Source: a virus
DNA: 21,946 nucleotides
Virus record (IMG/VR): IMGVR_UViG_3300029448_000501
Coordinates: 1-21,946 of that record
Strand: one strand, 5' to 3'
The notes beneath the pieces are model-generated. The model saw only the letters and a program-made list of their open reading frames with translations. It was not told where the DNA came from and did no database searches. Positions within the stretch are counted from its first letter, which is position 1; every line of letters starts with the position of its first letter. Shown one piece after another: positions 14,481-21,105 of the stretch. The position numbers were made by a program, and so were the translations under genes.

Positions 14481-14667
14481 TGAAAATATCCTCTCTTTTT
14501 TGCAGGTCTTTTAGATCCTGAAGCAGTGATTCATATGCACTGAGCTTGCCTTTAGCATACTGTAGTTTTTCAATTGTGTCTATACTGTATACAATATCCT
14601 CTTTTGTTTCTGCTAATCTCTTCTTAATATAGTGTCTTATATTTTGTACTGTATCAATATCAAGCAT
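14458..14667 (-). CDS. Small coiled-coil protein
   Basis: This 69-residue protein is almost entirely helical and charged: HYIKKRLAETKEDIVYSIDT, then KLQYAKGKLSAYESLLQDLK. I recognise this as a short protein of unknown function recurring in the capsid region of pelagic phages. It overlaps the co-chaperonin gene by 23 bases and the upstream 43-residue gene by 8, so the three are probably translationally coupled. It could be an assembly partner, but there is no direct sign of that. Confidence 0.72.
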   Translation of the reverse strand: MLDIDTVQNIRHYIKKRLAETKEDIVYSIDTIEKLQYAKGKLSAYESLLQDLKDLQKREDIFNEDIDKT

Positions 14668-14791
14668 GTTTAAATATTCTTAAATGTGACTTAGGCCCTA
14701 ATTTTTTACGATGTCTAAACCCTAAAGGTTTGTGTCTTCTTCTTGTCTTCTTACAAGGACTATAAGAAACTTGTGTTTGTTTTTTTGCCAT
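14660..14791 (-). CDS. 43-residue very basic peptide
   Basis: From ATG 14791 the frame reads MAKKQTQVSYSPCKKTRRRH, then KPLGFRHRKKLGPKSHLRIF, and stops with TGA overlapping the next start by eight bases. Composition is strongly basic. The ATG directly follows the T-run of a terminator hairpin, so there is no room for an ordinary ribosome site. Translation would need readthrough transcripts and perhaps a weak leaderless or hairpin-exposed start. The overlap with the following conserved gene supports it being real. Confidence 0.6.
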   Translation of the reverse strand: MAKKQTQVSYSPCKKTRRRHKPLGFRHRKKLGPKSHLRIFKHA

Positions 14792-14820
14792 AAAAAAATA
14801 GGGTGCTCTACACACCCTAT
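14792..14820 (-). terminator. Rho-independent terminator after the PqqA-like gene
   Basis: On the minus strand, ATAGGGTG, a 7-base loop and CACCCTAT are followed by seven T residues (arms 14798-14805 and 14813-14820). It lies about 40 bases after the stop codon of the PqqA-like gene and ends directly at the ATG of the 43-residue gene, so it separates the terminase/portal transcript from the capsid-assembly genes. Confidence 0.85.
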
Positions 14821-14860
14821 CCTAAATTAACTTAAATAAAAACAATATAAATATAACAAA

Positions 14861-14941
14861 TTACTTCTCCGCACATGCGTAAGAATTAATTTCTAGTCCT
14901 ACTGATATTTCAGTAATTTTTGGTTGTGACCATAGATTCAT
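14861..14941 (-). CDS. pqqA: PqqA-like precursor peptide
   Basis: This 26-residue frame reads W4-x-x-P7, then KITEISVGLEINSYACAE to near the end. It resembles PqqA, the ribosomal precursor of the redox cofactor pyrroloquinoline quinone. In PqqA the conserved Glu-x-x-x-Tyr pair is cross-linked by the radical-SAM enzyme PqqE; here it is E17-I-N-S-Y21. The W-x-x-P opening, the EI-x-VG-x-E core and the SY-x-x-AE ending match the Methylorubrum/Methylobacterium type of PqqA as I recall it. GGAGA lies six to seven bases before ATG 14941, and a terminator follows. No pqqB-E genes are in the window, so the host enzymes would have to process it. Chance similarity of so short a peptide cannot be fully excluded. 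Confidence 0.72.
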   Translation of the reverse strand: MNLWSQPKITEISVGLEINSYACAEK

Positions 14942-14979
14942 AACATTCTCCGGTTAAAGTTAAACAAATCAAAATCATT

Positions 14980-15378
14980 TTACTCTTTTAAATTTTTTCT
15001 TGCAACCCCTTTACTCTTTTCAAAGCTGCGCATGCCGCCTAATCCGAGTAATGCAAGGGTCAAAGACATAAGTTCACCTGTCTGAAGATTCGGTAATTGA
15101 ACACTAGGGGCCCAAATAGCACACGCCCATTCTGCAATAGGTAATATAAAAAAATTAGTAAACAAACCTAAAGCACAAATCCACATAATAGCAGGTCTAG
15201 CTCCTGAAACAAATAACGATGGATGTTTCGCTTGTTCTGTGTTTGCTTTTGCTTGTTCTTGAGATAGAGCCAAAGTTTGTTTTCTTAACTCTCCTTCTAT
15301 CTTTGTTTTTAAATCTTTGTCCTCGACAAACTTGTCTAGAATTTTACCGGCTACACCGATTACACTTTCTGCGATCAT
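14980..15378 (-). CDS. Holin, 3TM/GTA-holin-like
   Basis: This 132-residue protein has a cytoplasmic helical N-terminus (residues 1-50), then SGARPAIMWICALGLFTNFF with a first membrane span at about 63-89, and a second span LMSLTLALLGLGGMRSFEK at about 103-117. This order, with RPA before the first span and LGLGG-x-R-x-x-E-K after the second, is that of the phage and gene-transfer-agent 3TM holin family (PF11351-type). It would permeabilise the inner membrane to release the M15 lysin, which is encoded about 6 kb downstream. Its ribosome site GGAG is encoded in the final codons of 15378-16106. Confidence 0.75.
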   Translation of the reverse strand: MIAESVIGVAGKILDKFVEDKDLKTKIEGELRKQTLALSQEQAKANTEQAKHPSLFVSGARPAIMWICALGLFTNFFILPIAEWACAIWAPSVQLPNLQTGELMSLTLALLGLGGMRSFEKSKGVARKNLKE

Positions 15379-16106
15379 TATTTTACTCCTATAAATTTTT
15401 TACCTTTTAACTGTATGGGGCTAATACCTTTAATGTCACTTTTGACCCCCATCTCTCTATGAGGACAACCCATACCACCTACTTTTAAACCCATAGTTTC
15501 TTTCGTAGTAATACCTGTTTCTTTTTTACTAGGAGTGTACCCTACAAAACTATTTCCATAAGAAGACCCTTTTTTTTGTTTTTCAAAATCAGTAAAGGCT
15601 TGATTCATTCTGTTCTTAAAACGAGATTTAAAATCTCTTTTAAAAAGACCTGTGACAGCTTCTTTCAAAACTTTATCTTTGTTTTGATTAAATTGTTGTC
15701 CAAAAAATTTTACAAATTCAGCTCCATCAGTTGTACCACCTTTATTTCTTCTAACAATTTGATTACTTCTTCTTATAGCAGCAGTAACTGCTTCTTTTGC
15801 AGTTTTATAGGTTTTAACTCTGCGATTGGTTGAAGGATCTGTTTTGGTTTTACTGTACATTTTTGTCAATGCCTCTTCATTTAATTCTTTGCCATTATAA
15901 ATGGAAGGAACATTTGTAAAACCTTTTTTTGTTTTAATTGTTTTGCTGTATTCTGTTCTGTTCTCTGTTCTTCCCGATGGCAAAGTTTGAATTTTTTTTA
16001 CTGGACGTTGTTTGAGTTTAGGTTCAACCAGTCTACCACTATTCATACCTTGAGGTTGCGGTCCTTTCATAGGAGGGGCTCCAAATCGTTTACCTTTTTT
16101 GAACAT
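15378..16106 (-). CDS. Lysine-rich virion-associated protein with 'TNVPSIYNGK' domain
   Basis: In this 242-residue basic protein, residues 62-116 read KGFTNVPSIYNGKELNEEAL, a variable stretch, then YKTAKEAVTAAIRRSN. This small domain recurs in many phage internal or portal-associated proteins (pattern: N-x-P-x-[IV]-x-x-G-K, then EA..AA..RS). The C-terminus has GLKVGGMGCPHREMG and ends in GKKFIGVK. The start overlaps the portal gene by 17 bases, with GAGG just upstream. It may be an ejected or DNA-associated virion protein (inference). Confidence 0.7.
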   Translation of the reverse strand: MFKKGKRFGAPPMKGPQPQGMNSGRLVEPKLKQRPVKKIQTLPSGRTENRTEYSKTIKTKKGFTNVPSIYNGKELNEEALTKMYSKTKTDPSTNRRVKTYKTAKEAVTAAIRRSNQIVRRNKGGTTDGAEFVKFFGQQFNQNKDKVLKEAVTGLFKRDFKSRFKNRMNQAFTDFEKQKKGSSYGNSFVGYTPSKKETGITTKETMGLKVGGMGCPHREMGVKSDIKGISPIQLKGKKFIGVK

Positions 16107-18423
16107 CTTGCCTCAACTTTTCTTTTTGTAAGTTTATCTTCTCTTCACCAATTTTTATTCTGTCCTTACCCGCTTCTTCAGCATCTTCACGTTTCATTTT
16201 GTCTAAATCAAGGCGCTCATCAAATTCTTGACCTTTTCTTTGTTCTTCAACGGCAAATTCTTGCGCTTTTCGTTGCAAGTCCATCGCTTTTAAATCTAAT
16301 TCTCTTTGTTTCAATAACACTAACTCGTCTGGTTTCTCAGTTCCTTGTTCTGCCTGTTGTAACTCTACAGTCAATACAGCAATTCTTTGCGCCAGTGCCG
16401 AATCAAACTCTATTTGAAATCTTTGTGGATCTTTTTTCTGCATTTCTAAAAATTCTGGTTTCTGAAGCACTAATGCCACAGTCTGGGCTCTTGCTTTTAA
16501 AGAAATGTGCTCTGATATGTGCGCTTGAAGTAAAGCATATACCACTGGGTTAATTTGCACCATTCGTGTCCTAATAAAAGCAGCATGACTCGCAATATGC
16601 GCATCGTGATTCTGTTGTGGGTATGCTTTTGGCACTTGAGTTCGTAAAGCTTCTGCATTTTCAATCCCAGGATCTTTTGGAATCGGTGGTGTTTCTGGTT
16701 TTAATAAATTATCTATCTGTTTTGTTCCCAATGACTCATAAACTCGTCTATAAGCCTCTCTTAAATTGTGCATGGCTGGATTTGTCTGCGCAATTTGTAA
16801 CTGAGTCTGCGCTAATGTCACTCTTTGAGCCATAGAAAAAATATTAGGGTCTGCAACTGGGATAACATCAACCTCTTCACTGAAATCTGCAACTTTTATC
16901 ATGCGATTTCCACCATAAACTGCATATGGATACGAAGGAGGTAGATATGTTCCAAAAACTTTAGCTAAAAGTCTAAATTCTTGACGCATTGAGTAGTAAC
17001 AACGCTTATGAATCGCACTCATGACCCTTGAACCGCGCTCCATGAGAGCCACTGTTGTACCCACGGCTCGATTTTGAGTGTCATTTCCAACCGCCATGTC
17101 AGCAATTGAAGCAAATCGTTGCCCCGCTTGTACTACAAATCCTAACAATTGAAATAAAGTAGGACTCGGCTCTTTAAAAGGCAGTAATTGAAATTGATCT
17201 TTGATATTTCCACCAGGAGCATCTACATCTCTAAACTCTCCGGGTTGAAAAGGCTGGTCATCATCTCTAATTCTAAGTCCTCTTGACTTAAATCCTGCAG
17301 GTAAGTTACTCAAGGTCCCTGCATCGAGAAGCTGGCGAAGTGCAGCCGTTGCCGTTTTAGATAAACCACCAATCATATGTATTAAACCAAAGCCATAAAA
17401 CCCTAGACCCGGTAAAAACTTGTAATGTACAAAATATTCTTTACGTTTTAAAATTGGATCGTCACTAGCAAAATTACGATAGATACTTAACACTTCTTGT
17501 GAGCCTTCGTCAATCGTAACAATGTACGGAACCTTTACATTTTTTTCTGAATTGTCAACTTCATATTCTGCTAAGTCCAAATCAACATGCATCTCCAAAA
17601 TATTATACTGACTATCATACTGACTGTTTCTTTCTACACCCTCCATAGAATTATATTTATCCTGAATCTCATCATCTTCGTCAGAAGGAGAAACATTTAC
17701 ATCTCTATAAAAACCAGACTTTTGTTTTTTTAAAATATCATTCTCAGTCATCTTGACCACATGTGTGATTCTCTCACAGTCATTTAAATCAGTCGCATAA
17801 TACGGCACCACTAAATCTTCTGCCGGTATAAATTTGCTCACGGCTCTTTGGAGCATACTGTCATAATATATTTTTTTAAAAGATGAACCTGCCAGAGGTA
17901 GATAAAATAATAATTGATCAAATTCTGGAGTGTACTCCTCCATCTTTTCCATAATCATATAATTCATAAATTCTTTTACACGATCCGCTTGTTGTTCTCT
18001 TTGTGGAGAAACTTCTCCAACAACATGCGTTCTTACTGGACCATCACTCGGAAGAAGTTCTTTGTAAGCTTGTGCTTGAAATTGAGTAACGGCTTCAGAC
18101 AACAAAGGATGAGTCACTCCACTTGCTCCCTTAAAAGGTTGACCCGATTCACTATACTTAAATCCTAATAAATCTAAACCAGAAGTATAGGACTTTTCCC
18201 AATCGCTTCGGGACTCTCTATCTTTTTTATATTCTGAAATTAATTCATTCGCCAAAGAAGTTAAAACTCGTTCATCCATATCTTCTGAAAGATTTGCATA
18301 AAAATCATCTTCTTCAACTTGAGCCTCTTGAGGAGCCTCTGCCATTTCCTCTGTGTTTTCTATTTCAAAATCTACAGGTTCTTGTTGAGCCTCTTCTTGC
18401 TCCAAATCTTTTTCTTCAGCCAT
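16090..18423 (-). CDS. Portal protein (P22-like)
   Basis: This 777-residue protein forms the dodecameric DNA gate at the head vertex. After an acidic N-terminus (1-45) come ISEYKKDRESRSDWEKSYTS, the conserved GASGVTHPLLSEAVTQFQAQ, YKELLPSDGPVRTHVVGE, SSFKKIYYDS, and the central DDQPFQPGEFRDVDAPGG region, then VGTTVALMERGSRVMSAIHK (portal core and clip). The C-terminal 130 residues are a long charged coiled coil ending in EEKINLQKEKLRQDVQKR, which would form a barrel-like crown. The length is near that of P22 gp1 (about 725 residues). It overlaps the upstream stop by one base. Confidence 0.92.
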   Translation of the reverse strand: MAEEKDLEQEEAQQEPVDFEIENTEEMAEAPQEAQVEEDDFYANLSEDMDERVLTSLANELISEYKKDRESRSDWEKSYTSGLDLLGFKYSESGQPFKGASGVTHPLLSEAVTQFQAQAYKELLPSDGPVRTHVVGEVSPQREQQADRVKEFMNYMIMEKMEEYTPEFDQLLFYLPLAGSSFKKIYYDSMLQRAVSKFIPAEDLVVPYYATDLNDCERITHVVKMTENDILKKQKSGFYRDVNVSPSDEDDEIQDKYNSMEGVERNSQYDSQYNILEMHVDLDLAEYEVDNSEKNVKVPYIVTIDEGSQEVLSIYRNFASDDPILKRKEYFVHYKFLPGLGFYGFGLIHMIGGLSKTATAALRQLLDAGTLSNLPAGFKSRGLRIRDDDQPFQPGEFRDVDAPGGNIKDQFQLLPFKEPSPTLFQLLGFVVQAGQRFASIADMAVGNDTQNRAVGTTVALMERGSRVMSAIHKRCYYSMRQEFRLLAKVFGTYLPPSYPYAVYGGNRMIKVADFSEEVDVIPVADPNIFSMAQRVTLAQTQLQIAQTNPAMHNLREAYRRVYESLGTKQIDNLLKPETPPIPKDPGIENAEALRTQVPKAYPQQNHDAHIASHAAFIRTRMVQINPVVYALLQAHISEHISLKARAQTVALVLQKPEFLEMQKKDPQRFQIEFDSALAQRIAVLTVELQQAEQGTEKPDELVLLKQRELDLKAMDLQRKAQEFAVEEQRKGQEFDERLDLDKMKREDAEEAGKDRIKIGEEKINLQKEKLRQDVQKR

Positions 18424-18752
18424 TAACTTAACCTTGTTGGTTTATTCTTACCGAGTTTACATTTTGCAGTTACGAAGTCTCCCTTTTTCAATTTAAGAGG
18501 TTTATCTTCCTTCTCTATTATTGATTGTATACTTGGAATTTTCTTTGCAAAAATATTATATTTATCTCGCGGTCTAAAATCTTTTCTGTAGTTTCTAAAC
18601 TTTGATTGAAACCGATCAATATCTTCATGTTGTAAGCGTCTGCCTCTAGACTTCTTCTTACCCATAATAAGTTCAGACATGGTAGTAGGACCACCAAACA
18701 TCTCTGATAGTATTTTAAACTTTTCTTTTTTTTTTATTGCATCTTCTGACAT
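18423..18752 (-). CDS. Small basic protein between terminase and portal
   Basis: This 109-residue protein has an N-terminal helical part (SEDAIKKKEKFKILSEMFGG), SRGRRLQHEDIDRFQSKFRN in the middle, and KGDFVTAKCKLGKNKPTRLS at the end. I recognise no family. It shares one base with both neighbours (TAATG junctions). A strong AAAGGAG lies inside the end of the terminase gene, but about 14 bases before the ATG, which is longer than usual. A head-completion or packaging-helper role is possible; it lacks the length and obvious helix-turn-helix expected of a small terminase. Confidence 0.7.
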   Translation of the reverse strand: MSEDAIKKKEKFKILSEMFGGPTTMSELIMGKKKSRGRRLQHEDIDRFQSKFRNYRKDFRPRDKYNIFAKKIPSIQSIIEKEDKPLKLKKGDFVTAKCKLGKNKPTRLS

Positions 18753-20224
18753 TAGTAATATGAATACTCCTTTGGGGGTAAATCTTCGTTATCTACATAA
18801 TCTGAGTATAACTCAATAAAGTTCCCTTGGCGATACCTTAACACAGCTTGGGTAGTAGAATCAACATAATCATCATTTGCACCATGCGGAAACGAAGCGC
18901 ATTCATCCATAACATCATCTGCAAATTTTTCTCCATGAGGATACCACACTTGCCCACTCTCAAACACAGGAGCGCATGCATTCACTCTGGTGTATTTATC
19001 GTTGCCCTTACTCGGCACAAACGGAACCACCGGTATACCCATTCTTCTAAACTCTTGAGTCAAAGGTTCTCCACTCGCTTTTTGCTCTATAATAATGGTC
19101 TCTGGTTCCCAATATTTATTAGCATCTAAAGCCACTGCTTTCAATTCTGGAAAATCATACTTACCTCGTATGGCATCTAATAAAATCATGTGAGGCGCTC
19201 CACCCTCTTCTGGAAAAAATACACCCCAAGTGGTAATCGCAGAATAATCAGCAGTCTCCTTTTTTGAAAATGCAGTATCATAACTTTGTATGACATGCAT
19301 CAAATTCGGTATCTGCCCTTTCCAAGGTTGCCACCACTCTCGTTTTAAAATTGCACCCTCCTCAGAAGTAGGCTCTTGCATATACTGAGCCGACCAATTA
19401 CGAATCGGTACCGATGCTTTTATTTTTTCAAGTTCTGACAATTCCCAATACTCTGGCCAAACAGGGTTCCCTGAATCGAGAATCGCGGGAAATGAAATCT
19501 GTTTCCATGTATCTGCTTTAGGCTCCGTTTGAGCCTTCAATAATCTGCCCGTCAAATCATCCTCTGCCCATCTCGTCATAACCAACAATATTGAGCCTCC
19601 AGGTTGTAGTCGTTGTCGAGGACCCGAAGTGTACCAGTCATACGCACGTTCCATCGCAGAATCTGACATAGAATCTTGCTCCGTGTGTGGGTCATCTATA
19701 ATCAACAAATCCGCACCACGGCCCGTGATACTCGCTCCAACTCCAGCAGCATAGTACTCGCCCCCTTGATTTGTTTCCCAACGTCCTTTTGCCTTGGAGT
19801 CCTCACGCAGTTTCACGTCACCAAAAATTTGTTTATACTCCCTTGAATCAATAATGTTACGAACCTTAGAACCAAACCTCACGGCTAATTCTGTGTTGTG
19901 GGAAACTTGCATAATTTTTAATTTTGGATACTTGCCAATGATCCACGCAGGAAAATAGACAGAAGCAAATTCAGATTTAGTATGTCGTGGAGGCATATTT
20001 ATAATGAGCCTTCCTTTTCTGTTGGTTGCAATTTGTGTAAACTGATCTGCAATAATTTGGTGATGGCCCCACTTTTTTCTTTCACGTTCTTTTCTACATA
20101 TAAAATCAGGCCATATCTCTTGAACAAAATATAAAAAATGATCTTGACAAAGTTTGATGTGTTTTATCCAGAGCCTCTCTACTTCGAGCCTCAGCTTATC
20201 TGTGGGCATTAGTTCAGATTTCAT
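18752..20224 (-). CDS. terL: Terminase large subunit
   Basis: This 490-residue packaging motor has an N-terminal ATPase with Walker A-like NMPPRHTKSEF (residues 76-86), Walker B LLIIDDP (173-179), a coupling motif VMTRW (215-219) and a C-terminal RNase-H-fold nuclease with acidic residues in SYDTAF (D316), IIIEQKASG (E380) and NDDYVDS (D451-D455). The size and order are usual. No good ribosome site precedes ATG 20224; ATG at residue 6 is an alternative. No small terminase is recognisable nearby. The palindrome-rich non-coding region directly upstream may hold packaging or control sites. Confidence 0.95.
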   Translation of the reverse strand: MKSELMPTDKLRLEVERLWIKHIKLCQDHFLYFVQEIWPDFICRKERERKKWGHHQIIADQFTQIATNRKGRLIINMPPRHTKSEFASVYFPAWIIGKYPKLKIMQVSHNTELAVRFGSKVRNIIDSREYKQIFGDVKLREDSKAKGRWETNQGGEYYAAGVGASITGRGADLLIIDDPHTEQDSMSDSAMERAYDWYTSGPRQRLQPGGSILLVMTRWAEDDLTGRLLKAQTEPKADTWKQISFPAILDSGNPVWPEYWELSELEKIKASVPIRNWSAQYMQEPTSEEGAILKREWWQPWKGQIPNLMHVIQSYDTAFSKKETADYSAITTWGVFFPEEGGAPHMILLDAIRGKYDFPELKAVALDANKYWEPETIIIEQKASGEPLTQEFRRMGIPVVPFVPSKGNDKYTRVNACAPVFESGQVWYPHGEKFADDVMDECASFPHGANDDYVDSTTQAVLRYRQGNFIELYSDYVDNEDLPPKEYSYY

Positions 20225-20278
20225 AAATGCATTAAAACAAACTTAGAATAAAATTGCAATGTTTACATATATCTAACT

Positions 20279-20300
20279 TAACCTTTAGGGGTAAAGGTTA
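20279..20300. repeat. Inverted repeat, 9-bp arms, GGGG loop
   Basis: taaccttta at 20279-20287 pairs perfectly with taaaggtta at 20292-20300 around a four-base gggg loop. No T-run follows on either strand, so it is not a standard terminator. Confidence 0.8.
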
Positions 20301-20322
20301 CACCGCCCCGCCCGGCTGGGTG

Positions 20323-20345
20323 CTTGAGGTCAATTGACCTTCAAG
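20323..20345. repeat. Near-perfect palindrome around GGTCAATTGACC
   Basis: The 12-base core ggtcaattgacc (20328-20339) is a perfect palindrome. The flanks cttga (20323-20327) and tcaag (20341-20345) extend it with one bulged base. It looks like a binding site for a dimeric protein. Confidence 0.75.
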
Positions 20346-20372
20346 GGTAGTTAGAACGGCAAATGAGCCTTC

Positions 20373-20438
20373 TAGAGCGCCATATCATAGCTTACTAAGG
20401 GTTAATAAGCTATGATATGGTATGGTCTTAGTGCTCTA
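20373..20438. repeat. Inverted repeat with 15-bp arms and outer arms
   Basis: ccatatcatagctta (20380-20394) pairs perfectly with taagctatgatatgg (20406-20420) around an 11-base loop. Outside it, tagagc (20373-20378) pairs with gctcta (20433-20438). In addition, actaag (20394-20399) could pair with cttagt (20427-20432), allowing an alternative fold. There is no T-run next to it. Confidence 0.85.
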
Positions 20439-20442
20439 CAAT

Positions 20443-20458
20443 TGTTTCATGTGAAACA
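20443..20458. promoter_or_regulatory. parS-like ParB-binding palindrome
   Basis: TGTTTCATGTGAAACA differs from the well-known bacterial parS consensus TGTTTCACGTGAAACA at one central base. The palindrome extends to nine-base arms (ATTGTTTCA/TGAAACAAT, 20441-20460) and touches the stop codon of 20460-20864. ParB CTPases nucleate on parS to segregate chromosomes and plasmids. No parA or parB gene is in the window, so host ParB or a gene elsewhere in the phage would be needed. Confidence 0.65.
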
Positions 20459-20459
20459 A

Positions 20460-20864
20460 TTATGCTACATAATATATCTGACTTGCATTGAAATGCACTT
20501 TCTTAAAATCGTTATCAACAAAATGTCTTTTTGAAAGTAAAACTTGTTTAGCTTTATCTAATGGTTTCTTAGAAGATGCATCAACAAAGCTACTATATTT
20601 ATAAGGATTATAGGTAGCTACCCTAATAGGTGTGTTAAGTTCAAAGTCATTTACTAGAGTGCCTACGACATAAGCATGTACATTTTTTCTTTTTTCTTTT
20701 AAAACTTTTTGTCTAAGCTTTTCTGAAACTTTAAATTGTACATCAATTAAAGGAACATCATTGCTATATTTAATTACTTTGCCGTAGTTCTCTTTTTCAA
20801 GAGAAACGATTGAGTAACACTTCTTATGTAAGTTATAATAAACTTTAACTTTTTTATCTGTCAT
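20460..20864 (-). CDS. Phage protein of unknown function
   Basis: This 134-residue basic protein includes KVKVYYNLHKKCYSIVSLEK, then FKVSEKLRQKVLKEKRKNVH, AYVVGTLVNDF and IRVATYNPYKYSSF. It resembles an uncharacterised phage protein of similar size that I recall only generally, so I assign no function. It has its own promoter and a leader nearly identical to that of the neighbouring 46-residue gene. The parS-like palindrome begins at its stop codon. A start at ATG 20864 is supported by GAAAGG ten bases upstream. Confidence 0.75.
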   Translation of the reverse strand: MTDKKVKVYYNLHKKCYSIVSLEKENYGKVIKYSNDVPLIDVQFKVSEKLRQKVLKEKRKNVHAYVVGTLVNDFELNTPIRVATYNPYKYSSFVDASSKKPLDKAKQVLLSKRHFVDNDFKKVHFNASQIYYVA

Positions 20865-20872
20865 TTTTTAAG

Positions 20873-20935
20873 CCTTTCGTTGAGTTAATATTAATGACAT
20901 TATTATAATAGGATATAATAAGATAGGTGTCAACA
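20873..20935 (-). repeat. 63-bp promoter/leader repeat, copy A
   Basis: This 63-base segment is repeated at 21106-21168 with only two base differences. It holds a TTGACA box, the 17-base spacer, the -10 region and the leader palindrome TTAATATTAA up to the ribosome site of 20460-20864. Confidence 0.85.
20905..20933 (-). promoter_or_regulatory. Sigma70-like promoter of the 134-residue gene
   Basis: On the minus strand TTGACA (20933-20928) is followed after 17 bases by TATTAT (20910-20905). The -35 box lies at the centre of a perfect inverted repeat, which suggests an operator over the promoter. Confidence 0.7.
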
Positions 20936-20948
20936 CCTATCTTATTAT
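20915..20948. repeat. Perfect 16-bp-arm inverted repeat covering a -35 box
   Basis: ataataagataggtgt (20915-20930) and acacctatcttattat (20933-20948) are perfect reverse complements with a 2-base centre. On the plus strand seven T residues follow (20948-20954), so it could also terminate plus-strand transcripts. On the minus strand it contains the -35 of the 134-residue gene, so an operator role is the alternative. Confidence 0.8.
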
Positions 20949-20956
20949 TTTTTTAA

Positions 20957-21097
20957 CTACTTCGTTTCTTTTAATTTTTCAGCCAGTGCATTCCAATCTT
21001 GATTTAAAGAATATCTGTGTACTGGGTCAGAAACACTTTGAATAACTTTCCAAGAAAAGTCCATCCAAGCACTTGTTTTTAATCTTTCATCTATCAT
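20957..21097 (-). CDS. 46-residue small protein, unknown
   Basis: The frame starts at ATG 21097 (MIDERLKTSAWMDFSWKVIQ), continues with a helical, Trp-containing sequence (DWNALAEKLKETK at the end) and stops at TAG 20957. AAAGGA precedes the ATG by eight bases, and its own copy of the 63-base promoter/leader lies upstream. I do not recognise the protein. Small proteins in such control regions are often early host-takeover or regulatory factors, but that is speculation. Confidence 0.7.
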   Translation of the reverse strand: MIDERLKTSAWMDFSWKVIQSVSDPVHRYSLNQDWNALAEKLKETK

Positions 21098-21105
21098 TTT
21101 TTAAT

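Larger units (their letters stand above)
20225..20459. promoter_or_regulatory. Palindrome-rich non-coding region upstream of terL
   Basis: No gene is visible in these 235 bases. The stretch contains four inverted repeats (listed separately) and a short GC-rich island (caccgccccgcccggctggg, 20301-20320) that stands out from the AT-rich surroundings. It lies between the terminase gene and a small gene on the same strand. Possible uses are a packaging or termini site, a replication origin, or a regulatory hub; the sequence alone does not decide. Confidence 0.6.

Noticed and set aside
15987-16553. 188-residue open frame on the plus strand
   Set aside because: It lies opposite the portal coiled coil and the start of the lysine-rich gene; no ribosome site, Leu/Phe-rich mirror composition.
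20301-20345. GC-rich island considered as a tRNA or other structured RNA gene
   Set aside because: No cloverleaf, anticodon arm or TPsiC-like sequence can be formed; the region is better described as a palindrome cluster.
20441-20460. parS-like palindrome considered as a terminator of the 134-residue gene
   Set aside because: No T-run follows on the minus strand, and the arms match parS much more closely than needed for a hairpin.
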